The notes beneath the pieces are model-generated. The model saw nothing but the letters and a program-made list of their open reading frames with translations. It was not told where the DNA came from and did no database searches. Positions 1 to 8,710 of a DNA stretch of 64,000 bases are shown one piece after another. The position numbers were made by a program, and so were the translations under genes. Source of the stretch: Thermohalobaculum sp039184865 (GTDB taxonomy: Bacteria; Pseudomonadota; Alphaproteobacteria; Rhodobacterales; Rhodobacteraceae); the NCBI GenBank assembly GCA_039184865.1, contig JBCDAV010000002.1, forward strand, positions 1 through 64,000. Reading direction: 5' to 3'. Position 1 is the first letter of the stretch, and each line of letters opens with the position of its first letter.

Positions 1-1750
1 CCCTGACCGACGTGTCTGCGAAAGTGTCGGTCAGGGCCGCCGATTTGAGGTCTGCAGAATGGAGGCGCGCCCCCTCCATTCGCACCTCAATGAGGTTCGC
101 CCCCTCCATCCGCGCTCTGATGAGGTCCGCCCCCTCCATCCGCGCAAAACTGAGGTCCGCCCCCTCCATCCGCGCCCCACTGAGGATCGCCCCCTCCATC
201 CGCGCATTCCTGAGGATCGCACCCTCCATCCGCGCCTCAATGAGGTCCGCACCCTCCATCCGCGCACCGGAGAGATCAACGCCGATCAGGAAGGAGTCAC
301 CCATGCTGGCGTTGCGCAGGTCTGTGCCGGAGAGATCGAGCGACCCGAGGGCGGTGGTGCGGCTGGTCCAGAGCTGGTCCCATTCGGTTCGGAACTCGTC
401 GTCCAGGGTTTTGAAGAAGGGTTGGCAATTGGCCGTCAGGATGGTGCGCTGAGGTTTCTTGCACCAATCGAGGCGGCGGCGTTCCAGATGCTCCGGAGCC
501 GGTTCGGCCGCGGTGTAAAGGCGCCCGCAGGCTTCAAGGTCGATGCCCTGGCGCTGACACCAGACCTTGCGGAAGCGGCGGCGTTCCGTGGTGTGGTCGA
601 GCAGGTTGTCAGGGTTGGGGACGAGGTTGACTCCGGTCAGATTTGTCGGTGTGAGGGTGGTCCAAGTATCCGTGCCTGAGGTGGAGTCGATCCAGCCGCC
701 GATGAGCGGGGTGTCCTCGCCGAAGGTCAGTTCATCGAGGGTCGCGACCCACGGGTGGGCGGCGATGCGCCTTGCCATGATCAGATCGCGGGGAACGTAG
801 GAATTCTTGTCTTCCTGGCAGTAGTCGCGCGGGAAAATACTCGTTTCCTCGAAGTCCGGACCGCATTCGCGGAAGTACTCGGTGCGGAAGACGTCGTTGA
901 TCAGGGTGACGCCGCGATAGACATAGTGGTCGATGCCACCTTCGGTGCGTAGCCAGCTTGTTGCGACGATGAGGAGGCACAGCGTGGCGAATGCGATGCG
1001 GCGGGTCCAGCCTTGCCATGGGGATGTACGGGTGCTCGGCGCGCCGTTCCGACGGAGCAGGATGGTGGCGCGCCAGTTCGAGGTGAGGCCGACGTAAGCT
1101 GCGAGCATCATGGCGGCGGCGATCCAGAGGGTCATTCCCTCGTCGTGTTTCGGCATGGATCGCCACCAGAACCCGGCAAGGATCAGCGGGGCCGAGGCCC
1201 AGACCAGCCACCATGTGACGATGCGCGAGAGGATCGCGAGGGGGCGGGGTTTGAGGGCGTCGTCCGTGCGGCGCGAGAGGGCGAAGTCGGAGATGAGCCA
1301 GGGGTAAACCAGCTCGGACAGGTATTTGCCGTTGGTCTTCGGCGGGACGGGCGGGGCCAGGGCCTCCCATAGCTTGACGAGTTGCAGGTGGAGGTAGGCG
1401 TAGAGCGCGGCGCCGAGGAGCGGGGCGAACCAGAAGAAGGCCGAGGTCGGGATCGAGACGTTGACCAGCGGCAGTTGGGTCTGGCGCGAGGGGACGAAGA
1501 AATCGGCATCCTCGACGCCGAGCAGGGTGACGCCGACGAAGGCGAGATAGGCGAGCAGGCCGAACCACGTGGTGCGCGCCACGAGGGACAGCGCGTTGAT
1601 GCGGGCGATCTCGGGCGTCGGCGGATCGGTGGTGGTTTGGGGCAGCGGCGGACCCGGTGGCTCGGGCGGTGGCGGCACGGAATGGTCGTGGATGCGCGGC
1701 AGCGGGGCCGAGCGTTTTGGGGCCTTTTGTGCGCGACGCGGACGGGGCAT
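1..1750 (-). CDS. Membrane-anchored pentapeptide-repeat protein (3' end outside window)
   Basis: The ATG at 1750 has an AGGTGAG ribosome-binding site and the frame stays open to the left edge, so about 583 residues are visible and the C-terminus is missing. The first 55 residues are basic and proline-rich. Hydrophobic, probably membrane-spanning segments follow near residues 60-78, 101-123, 180-198, 205-222 and 248-266. A 220-residue soluble region with several cysteines comes next, and from about residue 490 there are pentapeptide repeats with the A(D/N/I)L-x-x pattern. The repeats form seven nearly identical ten-residue units beginning ARMEGA. Pentapeptide repeats fold as a right-handed quadrilateral beta-helix and usually act as a binding scaffold. 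The role here is unknown; topology suggests the repeats are held at the membrane. Confidence 0.85.
   Translation of the reverse strand, partial: MPRPRRAQKAPKRSAPLPRIHDHSVPPPPEPPGPPLPQTTTDPPTPEIARINALSLVARTTWFGLLAYLAFVGVTLLGVEDADFFVPSRQTQLPLVNVSIPTSAFFWFAPLLGAALYAYLHLQLVKLWEALAPPVPPKTNGKYLSELVYPWLISDFALSRRTDDALKPRPLAILSRIVTWWLVWASAPLILAGFWWRSMPKHDEGMTLWIAAAMMLAAYVGLTSNWRATILLRRNGAPSTRTSPWQGWTRRIAFATLCLLIVATSWLRTEGGIDHYVYRGVTLINDVFRTEYFRECGPDFEETSIFPRDYCQEDKNSYVPRDLIMARRIAAHPWVATLDELTFGEDTPLIGGWIDSTSGTDTWTTLTPTNLTGVNLVPNPDNLLDHTTERRRFRKVWCQRQGIDLEACGRLYTAAEPAPEHLERRRLDWCKKPQRTILTANCQPFFKTLDDEFRTEWDQLWTSRTTALGSLDLSGTDLRNASMGDSFLIGVDLSGARMEGADLIEARMEGAILRNARMEGAILSGARMEGADLSFARMEGADLIRARMEGANLIEVRMEGARLHSADLKSAALTDTFADTSVR
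68..277 (-). repeat. Seven-copy 30-bp tandem repeat coding pentapeptide units
   Basis: The core CGCMCCCTCCAT recurs at an exact 30-bp spacing from about 68 to 260, seven times. The unit is a multiple of three and encodes ten residues (two pentapeptides) of the gene on the minus strand. Copies differ mainly in the codons after the ARMEGA core. This is a recently amplified coding repeat that could change copy number by slippage. Confidence 0.85.
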
Positions 1751-2121
1751 GCAACTCACCTGTCAGATCCTGGGACAGGGTAGCGCGCCGGTCCGGCGCC
1801 TGTCCAGTTGGCGATCTCGAGTGATCCTGGTTTCGGGTGCGCGGCTTCTGGAGCGTGCGGTCCGAGCGGTGATCCGTTCGTCTTAGCGGTCCAAGGCGAT
1901 GGCTGCCCTCTGCGACCCAGGCTTGGGGTGGTCCGGCACGCAGTCGCGCTCGCACAAGCCGGGGTTTTCATCGTCCGGGAAAGCGGCGGGACCGCCCGCG
2001 CAGATCTTTGAAATCGGCCAAACTGGTGTATCCTTGCGCCCGGCAGCGGCATTACTCGCTGCCGTTTTTGTGTAGCGGCACCCTCGGAATTCTTGCTGCT
2101 GCGGAGGAGGGGGATTTGACG
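1751..2121. other. Divergent intergenic region, 371 bp
   Basis: This separates the leftward pentapeptide gene from the rightward hydroxylase gene and must hold both promoters. A possible rightward promoter is TTGAAA at 2008 with TATCCT at 2029, although the spacer is short at 15 bp. It is followed by the hairpin at 2041-2064. Short open frames here have no ribosome-binding site or family features and are not called. Confidence 0.5.
2041..2069 (+). terminator. Hairpin plus T-run upstream of the hydroxylase gene
   Basis: CGGCAGCG (2041-2048) pairs perfectly with CGCTGCCG (2057-2064) across an eight-base loop, and TTTTT follows. This is the shape of a rho-independent terminator. No gene ends just upstream on this strand, so it could end a short RNA or act as a leader attenuator for the gene at 2122. 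The function is inferred. Confidence 0.5.
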
Positions 2122-2898
2122 ATGACTGCAACGGAAGCGGCCGTGCTGTGCGTTGTCGCGGTGATAGGCCATCTGATGGCGCTGTTCTGGCTGTGCGTCG
2201 AGGAATACGAGGTGGATCTGTCGCGCGACCGGATCTACGACCTGCCGATCAAGGACCCGCAGGTGCGGCGCGAGCTCAAGAACTCGCTGCACACGCCCCT
2301 GCACGCGGCGTTCCTGCTGGGCAGCCTGCTGCTCGGGCTGTTCGAGGCGCGCGGGATCGGATCGTTCTTTCTGACGGTGCTGCTGACCGCGCTCTGGGCC
2401 GAGGTCTGGCACTACTGGTCGCACCGCGCGTTCCATCTGAAGTCGCTGCACTGGATCCATGCCGAGCATCACAAGAGCCGGCTGTCGAGCCCGTTTACGG
2501 CGCTGTCGTTTTCGTTCACCGAGAAGTTCATCTTCGATGCCGGGATGATCGGGGGGATGGCGTTGTTGAGCCTGGTCCTGCCGATCAATTTCTTCGGGGT
2601 GGCGACGTGGTTCGTGGGCTATCTGGTCGTCAATTCCTACGGGCACGCGAATTACGAGATCCGCGGCGAGACGTTCATGAAGCTGAAGGGGACGGTGGTG
2701 ACCTCGACCGTCTATCACGCCCTGCACCACAGCCGGTACACCGGTAATTACGGGCTGGGGACGCGGTTCATGGACCAGATGTTCGGGACGGAATGGCCCG
2801 ATGTCGAGGCCGTGTTCGACCGGGTGGTCGCCGAGAAGAAGCCGTTGCAGAGGCTGCGCGAGCGCGTGGAGAGCCCGAGTTCGCCAAATGAAGCCTGA
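2122..2898 (+). CDS. Sterol desaturase / fatty-acid hydroxylase family membrane protein
   Basis: The product is a 258-residue membrane protein. The ATG at 2122 follows a strong GGAGGAGGGGG ribosome-binding site. It carries the histidine clusters of the di-iron fatty-acid hydroxylase superfamily: HYWSH at 97-101 with His105, HAEHH at 113-117, His175 and HALHH at 199-203. Hydrophobic segments lie near residues 5-25, 60-95 and 140-170. Family members hydroxylate or desaturate lipid acyl chains or sterols using O2 at a di-iron site. The gene overlaps the next one by 11 bp, so the two are co-translated. Because that partner is a predicted N-acyltransferase, an amino-acid-containing lipid is a plausible substrate (inference). 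Confidence 0.85.
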   Translation: MTATEAAVLCVVAVIGHLMALFWLCVEEYEVDLSRDRIYDLPIKDPQVRRELKNSLHTPLHAAFLLGSLLLGLFEARGIGSFFLTVLLTALWAEVWHYWSHRAFHLKSLHWIHAEHHKSRLSSPFTALSFSFTEKFIFDAGMIGGMALLSLVLPINFFGVATWFVGYLVVNSYGHANYEIRGETFMKLKGTVVTSTVYHALHHSRYTGNYGLGTRFMDQMFGTEWPDVEAVFDRVVAEKKPLQRLRERVESPSSPNEA

Positions 2899-3862
2899 GT
2901 ATCGCGAGGCGCTCGGCAAGGTCGGGCGTCAGGTTCGCTTCGAGGACGGGGCCACGATCCGGCACCGCGGGATCTTCGCGCCGGATTTCTTCCTGATCAC
3001 CGCGGGCGATGTCGATTGCGTGCTGTCGGACGCATCGGAGATCACCGTGCGCGTCGGTCCCGACGGGGTCGTGGGCGAGATCGGTTTCCTGACCGGTCGC
3101 GGCGCCAGTGCCGAGCTTGTCGCGGTCGGCGAGGTGCACGCGATCGCGGTCGACGCGCTCGCGGTCTTCCGCTTGCAGGACGAGATGCCGGGCGTGGCGA
3201 CCGGCGTGCTGCGGTATCTCGCGGAGGTGATGGAGTCGCGGGTCGACGAGAACGACACGTTGCTGAGCGACGTCGAGGCGGAGCCCGAGAGCACGTTCGA
3301 GATCCTGCGCTGCGCCACGCCGGACCTGCTACACACGGCTCGGCAGGTGCGCTATGACGTCTACTGCGGCGAGTTCGGGCGGTCCTCGCCCTATGCCGAT
3401 CCGGACGCCGGGACGCTGATCGACGATTTCGACCAGACGGGCACGTCGTTCGTGGCGTATCACGAGGGCGAGGCCGTCGGAACCGTGCGGGTCAATGCCG
3501 GGCGTGACGGCGATTTCGGGCTGATGACCGAGCTTTACGGGATCGCGGAGTCGGCCTTCACCACCGAAGAGAGCGTCATCATCACGAAATATGCGATCCG
3601 CGAGGCGTTTCGCGGCGGCACGACCTACCTGCGGCTGTTCTCGGCAATTGCCGGATACACCTGTGCGACAGATGCAAAGGCGATCTTCATCGACTGCGTG
3701 CCGAAGCTGGCGCGGTTCTACGCGACCATGGGGTTCGAGCGCACGGCGCCCGATTTCGTTCACCACGAGAACGGTCTTTCGGTGCCGATGGTTCTGGATA
3801 TCGCGAAGTATCTCGGCCGCATGTCGCTGACCGAACGGCAGCGCCGCAACCGCTGGCGCTGA
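2888..3862 (+). CDS. Cyclic-nucleotide-binding domain fused to FeeM/GNAT-type N-acyltransferase
   Basis: The protein has 324 residues. The ATG at 2888 lies inside the end of the hydroxylase gene. Residues 1-110 look like a cNMP-binding beta-barrel (the stretch GVVGEIGFLTGRGASAEL resembles the phosphate-binding cassette region). Residues 140-310 resemble the autoinducer-synthase/N-acyl-amino-acid-synthase branch of the GNAT fold, with a VRYDVYCGEFG-type N-terminal motif and a C-terminal FYATMGFERT motif. Such enzymes attach fatty acyl groups to amino acids. The fusion suggests acyltransfer gated by a nucleotide or other small ligand, next to a lipid hydroxylase. Substrate and ligand are unknown. 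A CRP-like regulator is less likely because no helix-turn-helix is visible. Confidence 0.75.
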   Translation: MKPEYREALGKVGRQVRFEDGATIRHRGIFAPDFFLITAGDVDCVLSDASEITVRVGPDGVVGEIGFLTGRGASAELVAVGEVHAIAVDALAVFRLQDEMPGVATGVLRYLAEVMESRVDENDTLLSDVEAEPESTFEILRCATPDLLHTARQVRYDVYCGEFGRSSPYADPDAGTLIDDFDQTGTSFVAYHEGEAVGTVRVNAGRDGDFGLMTELYGIAESAFTTEESVIITKYAIREAFRGGTTYLRLFSAIAGYTCATDAKAIFIDCVPKLARFYATMGFERTAPDFVHHENGLSVPMVLDIAKYLGRMSLTERQRRNRWR

Positions 3863-3970
3863 GTCCGGCCCGTCGGGGAGCGGTGCCTGGGCGGGGCGCT
3901 CGGATGCCGTCGCATGCGGCGGGTGCGGTGTGCCGCGATGCGGTCAGGGGCAAGGGCTTGTGCAGGGTTG

Positions 3971-3990
3971 CGCCCGGTGTACCGGGTGCG
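3971..3990. terminator. Hairpin between convergent genes
   Basis: A CCCGGT/ACCGGG stem with flanking G-T and G-C pairs lies between the ends of the acyltransferase gene (+) and the RTX gene (-). No T-run is present. It may help end transcripts from either side, but support is weak. Confidence 0.3.
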
Positions 3991-3997
3991 GGCCGGA

Positions 3998-5353
3998 TCA
4001 GGCGAACAGGAAATTGTTGACCGAGAGATCCTCGATATTGACGCCGACCAGCACCACGAAATCGTTGTTCGTGCTGACATATCCCGGCGTGTAGTCGATC
4101 CGCATATTGCCACCGATGTCGCGGGCATTCTGAAGCATCGCACTGTAGCTGAGGGGGCCGTTCACGAAAAGGAGCCTGTCCTCGGTCACGTCGAAATCGT
4201 CGATCCGGTCCTTTCCGTCGCCCCTGACGAGGGCGAAGATGTCGGCACCCGATCCGCCCCAGAACCGGTCATTCCCCGTTCCGCCATCGAGGTAGTCGTC
4301 GCCGTCGCCGCCGAAGATCAGGTCGCGCGCGCCGGCACCGGTGAGCACATCGTCCCCGGCGCCGCCGAACAGGTAGTCCTTGTCGGCGCCGCCGGTGATC
4401 CGGTCGTCGCCGTCGTCGCCGCGGATCCAGTCGCGGCCCGTTCCACCGTTGATCGTATCGCGCCCTGACCCGCCGAAGATCTTGTCGTTGTCTGCGCCGC
4501 CGATGATCGCGTCATCCCCGGCCCCGCCATAGAGCTTGTCGGCCCCGTCGCCACCGTCGATGAAATCGAAGCCGCCGTTTCCGACCAGCACGTCGCGCCC
4601 TTCGCCGCCTGCCACCAGGTCATCCGCCGCTGTACCGCGCACGACATCGCGCGCGTCGCTGCCGATTGTCACCGAGACGATGTTGACATGCACCTCGGCC
4701 ACCTGGGCACCGGGGCGCGTGAAGTCGGCGGCAATGGAGTCGATCAGTTCGTCGAAGCCATTGACGCCGCCGAGAATGTTGCGGTCGCCCTCGCCTTCGG
4801 GATTGCCGTCCGATCCGTTGAAGCCGGGATGCCGTTCGATCGTTCCGCCCTGCTGGAGACCCGTGTTCGGGGCAAGCTGGTTGAGGAACGCCGCATCGAG
4901 TTCGGTGTTCACCTCGGTTCCGGCGTCGAACACGTCGCTGCCGTCGATCACGAGGTTCTGTGCGCCGAGAAAGGCGCCGTCATCGCTGAAAAGACGCCTT
5001 GGGTAAAAGGTTCCGATGAAGGCATCGTTGGACGGCAGAACCATGCTGGCGAAGGAAAAATGTGTATTCACCTGCTCGTCGACGGTGGCGATGGTCGAGG
5101 TGAATTCCTGCGGCGCGATCAGTCCCGCAGCCCCCTGCAGCACGAGATCTAGACTGTCGCTGTCGACGAGGCGCATTTCGCCGGTCAGGCTCGCGGTGGC
5201 GCCGTCTTCGGCAAGCGTCTCGAGACCGAAGGAGGCGGTTCCGCCCTCGTTGATTGGATCGAACGCGCCATTGTGAAAACCGAAAAAGGCGGGTGAGAGA
5301 AAGGTGCCGCCGAGTTCGGACAGATTTCGGACGGTGATACGCAAATCGGCCAT
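3998..5353 (-). CDS. Spondin-domain RTX (haemolysin-type Ca2+-binding repeat) protein
   Basis: The 451-residue product starts at the ATG at 5353, chosen for its AGGGG ribosome-binding site; an ATG at 5386 would add 11 residues. Residues 1-210 match the spondin_N fold, with RITVRNLSE near the start, an FHNGAFDP motif and a late EVHVNIVSV strand. Residues 215-370 hold a run of GGxGxDxLxG nonapeptides, the Ca2+-binding beta-roll of RTX proteins. There is no N-terminal signal peptide, as expected for type I secretion through a C-terminal signal. No ABC/MFP secretion genes lie nearby. It is probably exported or surface-associated; the ligand is unknown. Confidence 0.85.
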   Translation of the reverse strand: MADLRITVRNLSELGGTFLSPAFFGFHNGAFDPINEGGTASFGLETLAEDGATASLTGEMRLVDSDSLDLVLQGAAGLIAPQEFTSTIATVDEQVNTHFSFASMVLPSNDAFIGTFYPRRLFSDDGAFLGAQNLVIDGSDVFDAGTEVNTELDAAFLNQLAPNTGLQQGGTIERHPGFNGSDGNPEGEGDRNILGGVNGFDELIDSIAADFTRPGAQVAEVHVNIVSVTIGSDARDVVRGTAADDLVAGGEGRDVLVGNGGFDFIDGGDGADKLYGGAGDDAIIGGADNDKIFGGSGRDTINGGTGRDWIRGDDGDDRITGGADKDYLFGGAGDDVLTGAGARDLIFGGDGDDYLDGGTGNDRFWGGSGADIFALVRGDGKDRIDDFDVTEDRLLFVNGPLSYSAMLQNARDIGGNMRIDYTPGYVSTNNDFVVLVGVNIEDLSVNNFLFA

Positions 5354-5578
5354 ACTGGACCCCTGTAATGAAGCTGGCGCGCGCATCCGGGTTCAGGCAC
5401 GCGCGCATTACACGCGGCAGATTCTTGCCGCGCCGGCTGTATGGCCCGTTGCGGTGAAAGAACGTTTAAGTCGTGTCCCGATGCTCCGATTTGCGACCGC
5501 CCGGGAGACGTGTCAGGCTGTGTCACCGGCTTCCCGCGGACAGGGCATCATCGTCGTGCCGGGCTTGGCCCTGCGTTC

Positions 5579-6232
5579 TCAGCGCAGGGCGCGCCGCTCC
5601 TTCAAGGGCGACTGCCGCACGGCCTCGCGCTGCATCGCCATCAGCGGGCCGATAGCTTTCTTGAACGCCTGATGACTTTGTTTCTGCTCGAGAAAGTCGA
5701 ACAGGCGCAGGAGGTTGACCGGGTGCTTGACGACCATTTCCTCGAGACGTTTCACGGCATCGTCGAGGGGATAGCCGTCGATGATCGTGCAGGCGGCCTG
5801 CGTGGGCGTGAGGATAAAGTAGTCCTGCTCTCGCCGCGCGGTGTCGCGCGTGGCGTCAAAGGGAGACGCGCCGAGCGCCTTGAACTTGGGCAGGAGCATC
5901 CGGACGTCGTCTTCCTTGTTCTCGATCACCGAACCCGTCCGCTGCGAGAACCCGAGCGGTGCGAGGCGCTGAATCACCCGGCTGCGCATCGGACCGGACA
6001 GCAGATCCAGATCGGCGCGGTCGTAGCGCAGATCGTCGAAGACCGAGATCAGTTGCAGGCGGGCATCGGCGACCATCAGATAGGGGTCGGCGTTCAATAC
6101 CTGCACGCGGTCCGCGAAGCGCAGCGCCGCCTCACCGTCTGCGGCCTTGGCCGAACGCGTCTGATCCGCCTCCCCGACGCTGTCCCGCCGGGCTGGACCG
6201 GGCTTGAAGAACGCGGAGAAGGGATTGGCCAT
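5579..6232 (-). CDS. Conserved-looking hypothetical protein
   Basis: The 217-residue protein is soluble and charged, with no signal peptide or membrane segment and no family I recognise. It is rich in alpha-helix-favouring stretches and ends in a basic tail (KERRALR). The middle contains an FILTPTQAACTIIDGYP segment that looks like a helix-turn or small globular core. It stands alone, divergent from the small gene at 6376. Codon use resembles its neighbours, so it is probably a real resident gene. Confidence 0.6.
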   Translation of the reverse strand: MANPFSAFFKPGPARRDSVGEADQTRSAKAADGEAALRFADRVQVLNADPYLMVADARLQLISVFDDLRYDRADLDLLSGPMRSRVIQRLAPLGFSQRTGSVIENKEDDVRMLLPKFKALGASPFDATRDTARREQDYFILTPTQAACTIIDGYPLDDAVKRLEEMVVKHPVNLLRLFDFLEQKQSHQAFKKAIGPLMAMQREAVRQSPLKERRALR

Positions 6233-6375
6233 GGCTCGGAGGTCCAGCTTTCATCGGGCGCTTCACGAGCACCTTGTAGCGACTTAGTTTGCCGGTCCTG
6301 CGTCGTCCAGATCTCGAAACCGGCGAGCGGCGCGCTACGTTTTGGGGCAGACAGGTTACTGGTTTCGATACGGCG

Positions 6376-6609
6376 ATGTTACAGGACAAGAACGCGGATC
6401 TGGATGCCGAGAAGCGCAAGAAGCTGCTGCGGCGGCTGGTTGAAGAGCTGAGCCGGAGCAATCCCGATCTCTACTATCAATCGACGAACGAGATCGCCCG
6501 GCAGATCCGGCAGCACATCGATGAGTCCGCCTCGGTGAACAAGGACGAGCGGGAACTGATGGAGCGGTTGAGCCAGCGCGACATCGAGGTGCTGCTCAGT
6601 CTTCACTGA
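6376..6609 (+). CDS. Small charged hypothetical protein
   Basis: The 77-residue product is almost entirely predicted helix and strongly charged (KRKKLLRRLVEELSR, then DESASVNKDERELMERLSQ). The ATG at 6376 has no clear ribosome-binding site. A TTG at 6289 would extend it by 29 residues of less convincing sequence. The composition suggests a small helical or coiled-coil protein. No family is recognised. Confidence 0.5.
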   Translation: MLQDKNADLDAEKRKKLLRRLVEELSRSNPDLYYQSTNEIARQIRQHIDESASVNKDERELMERLSQRDIEVLLSLH

Positions 6610-6692
6610 CCTGCGCGCGGGATCGTCCCGGTTCGCCGCATCGACGCTCTCGGTTCCCGTGTACGCAGCGGTGATGCAACGCGGTCAGGGAG

Positions 6693-6950
6693 CTAACATA
6701 CGACTTCGCAGGACACGCGACGGGCACGCTGAGCGACCGTCGAGATGGCGTCGCGCGCGTGCGCCAGGCGTGCGCGGAGGTTGACGTCCATGGTGACGGC
6801 CTTTTCGTGCAGCAGATCCGAAATCACGAACTCGACGTTCCGCAGGTTCAGCTCGGTTTCCGTCAGAACCGCGCGCAGCATAGCATCGTCATCCGTCACC
6901 GTCCGGGCGAGCTCGATTTCGTCGCTGAAGTTGAACCGGGATATGTCCAT
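6693..6950 (-). CDS. Small hypothetical helical protein
   Basis: The product is 85 residues. The ATG at 6950 follows AGGAGAG at good spacing and is preferred over the upstream in-frame start at 7028. The sequence is mostly helical, rich in acidic and hydrophobic residues, and ends in a cysteine-containing tail (RRVSCEVVC). It converges with the small gene at 6376. No function can be assigned. Confidence 0.6.
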   Translation of the reverse strand: MDISRFNFSDEIELARTVTDDDAMLRAVLTETELNLRNVEFVISDLLHEKAVTMDVNLRARLAHARDAISTVAQRARRVSCEVVC

Positions 6951-7216
6951 GGGTTTCTCTCCTGGGTACGCATCACGCTGATAGCGTTCCAGATAAAGAT
7001 CGTCCGGGCAGTTTCCATGCGAGTACACGGTCTTGTGGACGGGCGGGAGTTTCCTTAACGAAATCCTAATCGGACAGACGTTCGGGCCGCTGGTGCATCA
7101 CTTCAGACATTCGTTCTGCTTCGACGTGCAGCATGGTCGAAAAGCCGATCTGGACACGGCGTCAGAACACCCCATCGCCAATCGTGTCAGGCGCTGCTGT
7201 CAGGCGCGCGGCGGTG

Positions 7217-8710
7217 CTACTCCGCGGCGACCTTTGCGGCCGGTACGCCGTCGTAGACGAACTCGGCACCGGCAAGATCGATTTCGGGGAATACGTCCTT
7301 GTCGGCCCAGTAATCCTGCGTGTGCTGCCATTCGGGCTTCGGTCCGGCCCGCGGCAGCAGGTGGAGGCTGCGGGTGACGTAGCCCGGGTTGAAGTTGTCG
7401 GACGTCACCCAGTCGCTCACGGGCATATCGGAATCTTCCGGGCGCAGAGCCACCTCGACGCGGCGCGCGCCGGTCGCCTGCATGTGTTGCCATAGCCGAC
7501 AGACGAACTCTGAAACCAGGTCCGAACGGAGCGTCCAGCTGGCGCGGAAATAGCCGAAGACCCAGGCCATGTTCGGCAGCCCGGTGAACATCATGCCGCG
7601 ATAGGTGACCGTGTCGTGGAAGTCCAAGGGGGCGCCGTCGACATGGAACGCGATGTCGCCGAGCGTGTTCATGTTGAAGCCGGTGGCGGCGACCACCAGA
7701 TCGGCCTCGATCTCGGCACCGGATTTCAGGCGCACGCCGTTTTCCGTGAAACGGTCGATCTCGTCGGTGACAACAGAGGCCTTCCCGGAGGAGATCGCTT
7801 CGAACAGATCGGCATCCGGGACGAAGGCGATGCGCTGGCGCCAGGGGCGGTAGCTGGGCGTGAAGTGGGTGTCGACATCGTAGTCCGGGCCGAGCAGACG
7901 GCGCACCTCGCCGATCAGTTCGTCACGGACCACTTCGGGTTCGCTGAAGGTGCGCGCGGTGAACGCGCTCTGTTCGAAGAGGATCTGCTTGCGTGTGATC
8001 TCGTGGATCCATGCGTCGTCGATCTGCAGCTTGCGCAGTTGATCGGCGATGGGGATGGCGTTGCGCCCGGTGCGGAAGAAGGTCGGCGAGCGCTGCAGCA
8101 TCGTGACATGGTCGGCATCCTGCATGTTCGGGACGATTGTGGCCGCACTGGCGCCCGACCCGATCACCAGGACGTTCTTGGCTGTGTAATCGATGTCGTC
8201 GGTCCACTCCTCGGAGTGTATGAGCTGACCGGTGTAGTCGGCCATGCCGGGCCAGTCAGGCCAGTAGCCTTCGCGGTGGCGGTAGTAGCCCTGGCCCATG
8301 AAGAGGAAGCTGGCCGTTATGCGCACCTCCTCGCCGGTCTCCGAGTTCGTGGCCGTGATGGTCCAGAGGTTGTCCGCACTGGACCACTCGGCGGTGCTGA
8401 TCTCATGGCGATACCGGATGTGACGATCGAGATCGGTGTCCTCGATGACCTCGCCCATGTAGGCGCGGATCTCGTCGGCGGTCGCGATGGGCGGGCCGGT
8501 CCACGGCTTGAAGCTGTAGCCGAAGGTGTAGAGGTCGCTGTCGGACCGGATGCCCGGATAACGGTGGGACCACCACGTGCCGCCATAGGTCTCGAACTTT
8601 TCGAGAATGACGAAGCTTGCGTCCGGACAGTGCTTCGAGAAGTGCCACGCCGCGCCGATGCCGGAAATCCCGGCGCCGACGATCAGGATGTCAAAGTGTT
8701 CCTCGGTCAT
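7217..8710 (-). CDS. Flavin-containing (Baeyer-Villiger type) monooxygenase
   Basis: The product is 497 residues, the usual size for class B flavoprotein monooxygenases. It has an FAD-binding Rossmann motif GAGISGIG near residue 12, a second NADPH-binding motif GSGASAAT near 184, and between them YTGQLIHSEEWTD at 159-171, which fits the FxGxxxHxxxW fingerprint of Baeyer-Villiger and flavin-containing monooxygenases. The YGGTWW and RYPGIRSD segments are also typical. Such enzymes insert oxygen next to a ketone or oxidise N or S atoms with NADPH and O2. The gene stands alone with a GAGGA ribosome-binding site, so the substrate cannot be inferred. Confidence 0.9.
   Translation of the reverse strand: MTEEHFDILIVGAGISGIGAAWHFSKHCPDASFVILEKFETYGGTWWSHRYPGIRSDSDLYTFGYSFKPWTGPPIATADEIRAYMGEVIEDTDLDRHIRYRHEISTAEWSSADNLWTITATNSETGEEVRITASFLFMGQGYYRHREGYWPDWPGMADYTGQLIHSEEWTDDIDYTAKNVLVIGSGASAATIVPNMQDADHVTMLQRSPTFFRTGRNAIPIADQLRKLQIDDAWIHEITRKQILFEQSAFTARTFSEPEVVRDELIGEVRRLLGPDYDVDTHFTPSYRPWRQRIAFVPDADLFEAISSGKASVVTDEIDRFTENGVRLKSGAEIEADLVVAATGFNMNTLGDIAFHVDGAPLDFHDTVTYRGMMFTGLPNMAWVFGYFRASWTLRSDLVSEFVCRLWQHMQATGARRVEVALRPEDSDMPVSDWVTSDNFNPGYVTRSLHLLPRAGPKPEWQHTQDYWADKDVFPEIDLAGAEFVYDGVPAAKVAAE

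Noticed and set aside
60..277. Regular 30-bp repeats that look like a CRISPR array
   Set aside because: There are no unique spacers of constant length. The unit is in frame and encodes ARMEGA-type pentapeptides of a longer protein, so it is a coding repeat.
732..1955. Minus-strand frame of about 400 codons overlapping the pentapeptide gene
   Set aside because: It is a shifted frame of the real gene, with Arg/Pro/His-rich translation. The frame starting at 1750 has membrane helices and pentapeptide repeats.
1883..2131. Small minus-strand frame in the divergent intergenic region
   Set aside because: There is no ribosome-binding site, no family, and it spans the predicted promoter and hairpin of the hydroxylase gene.
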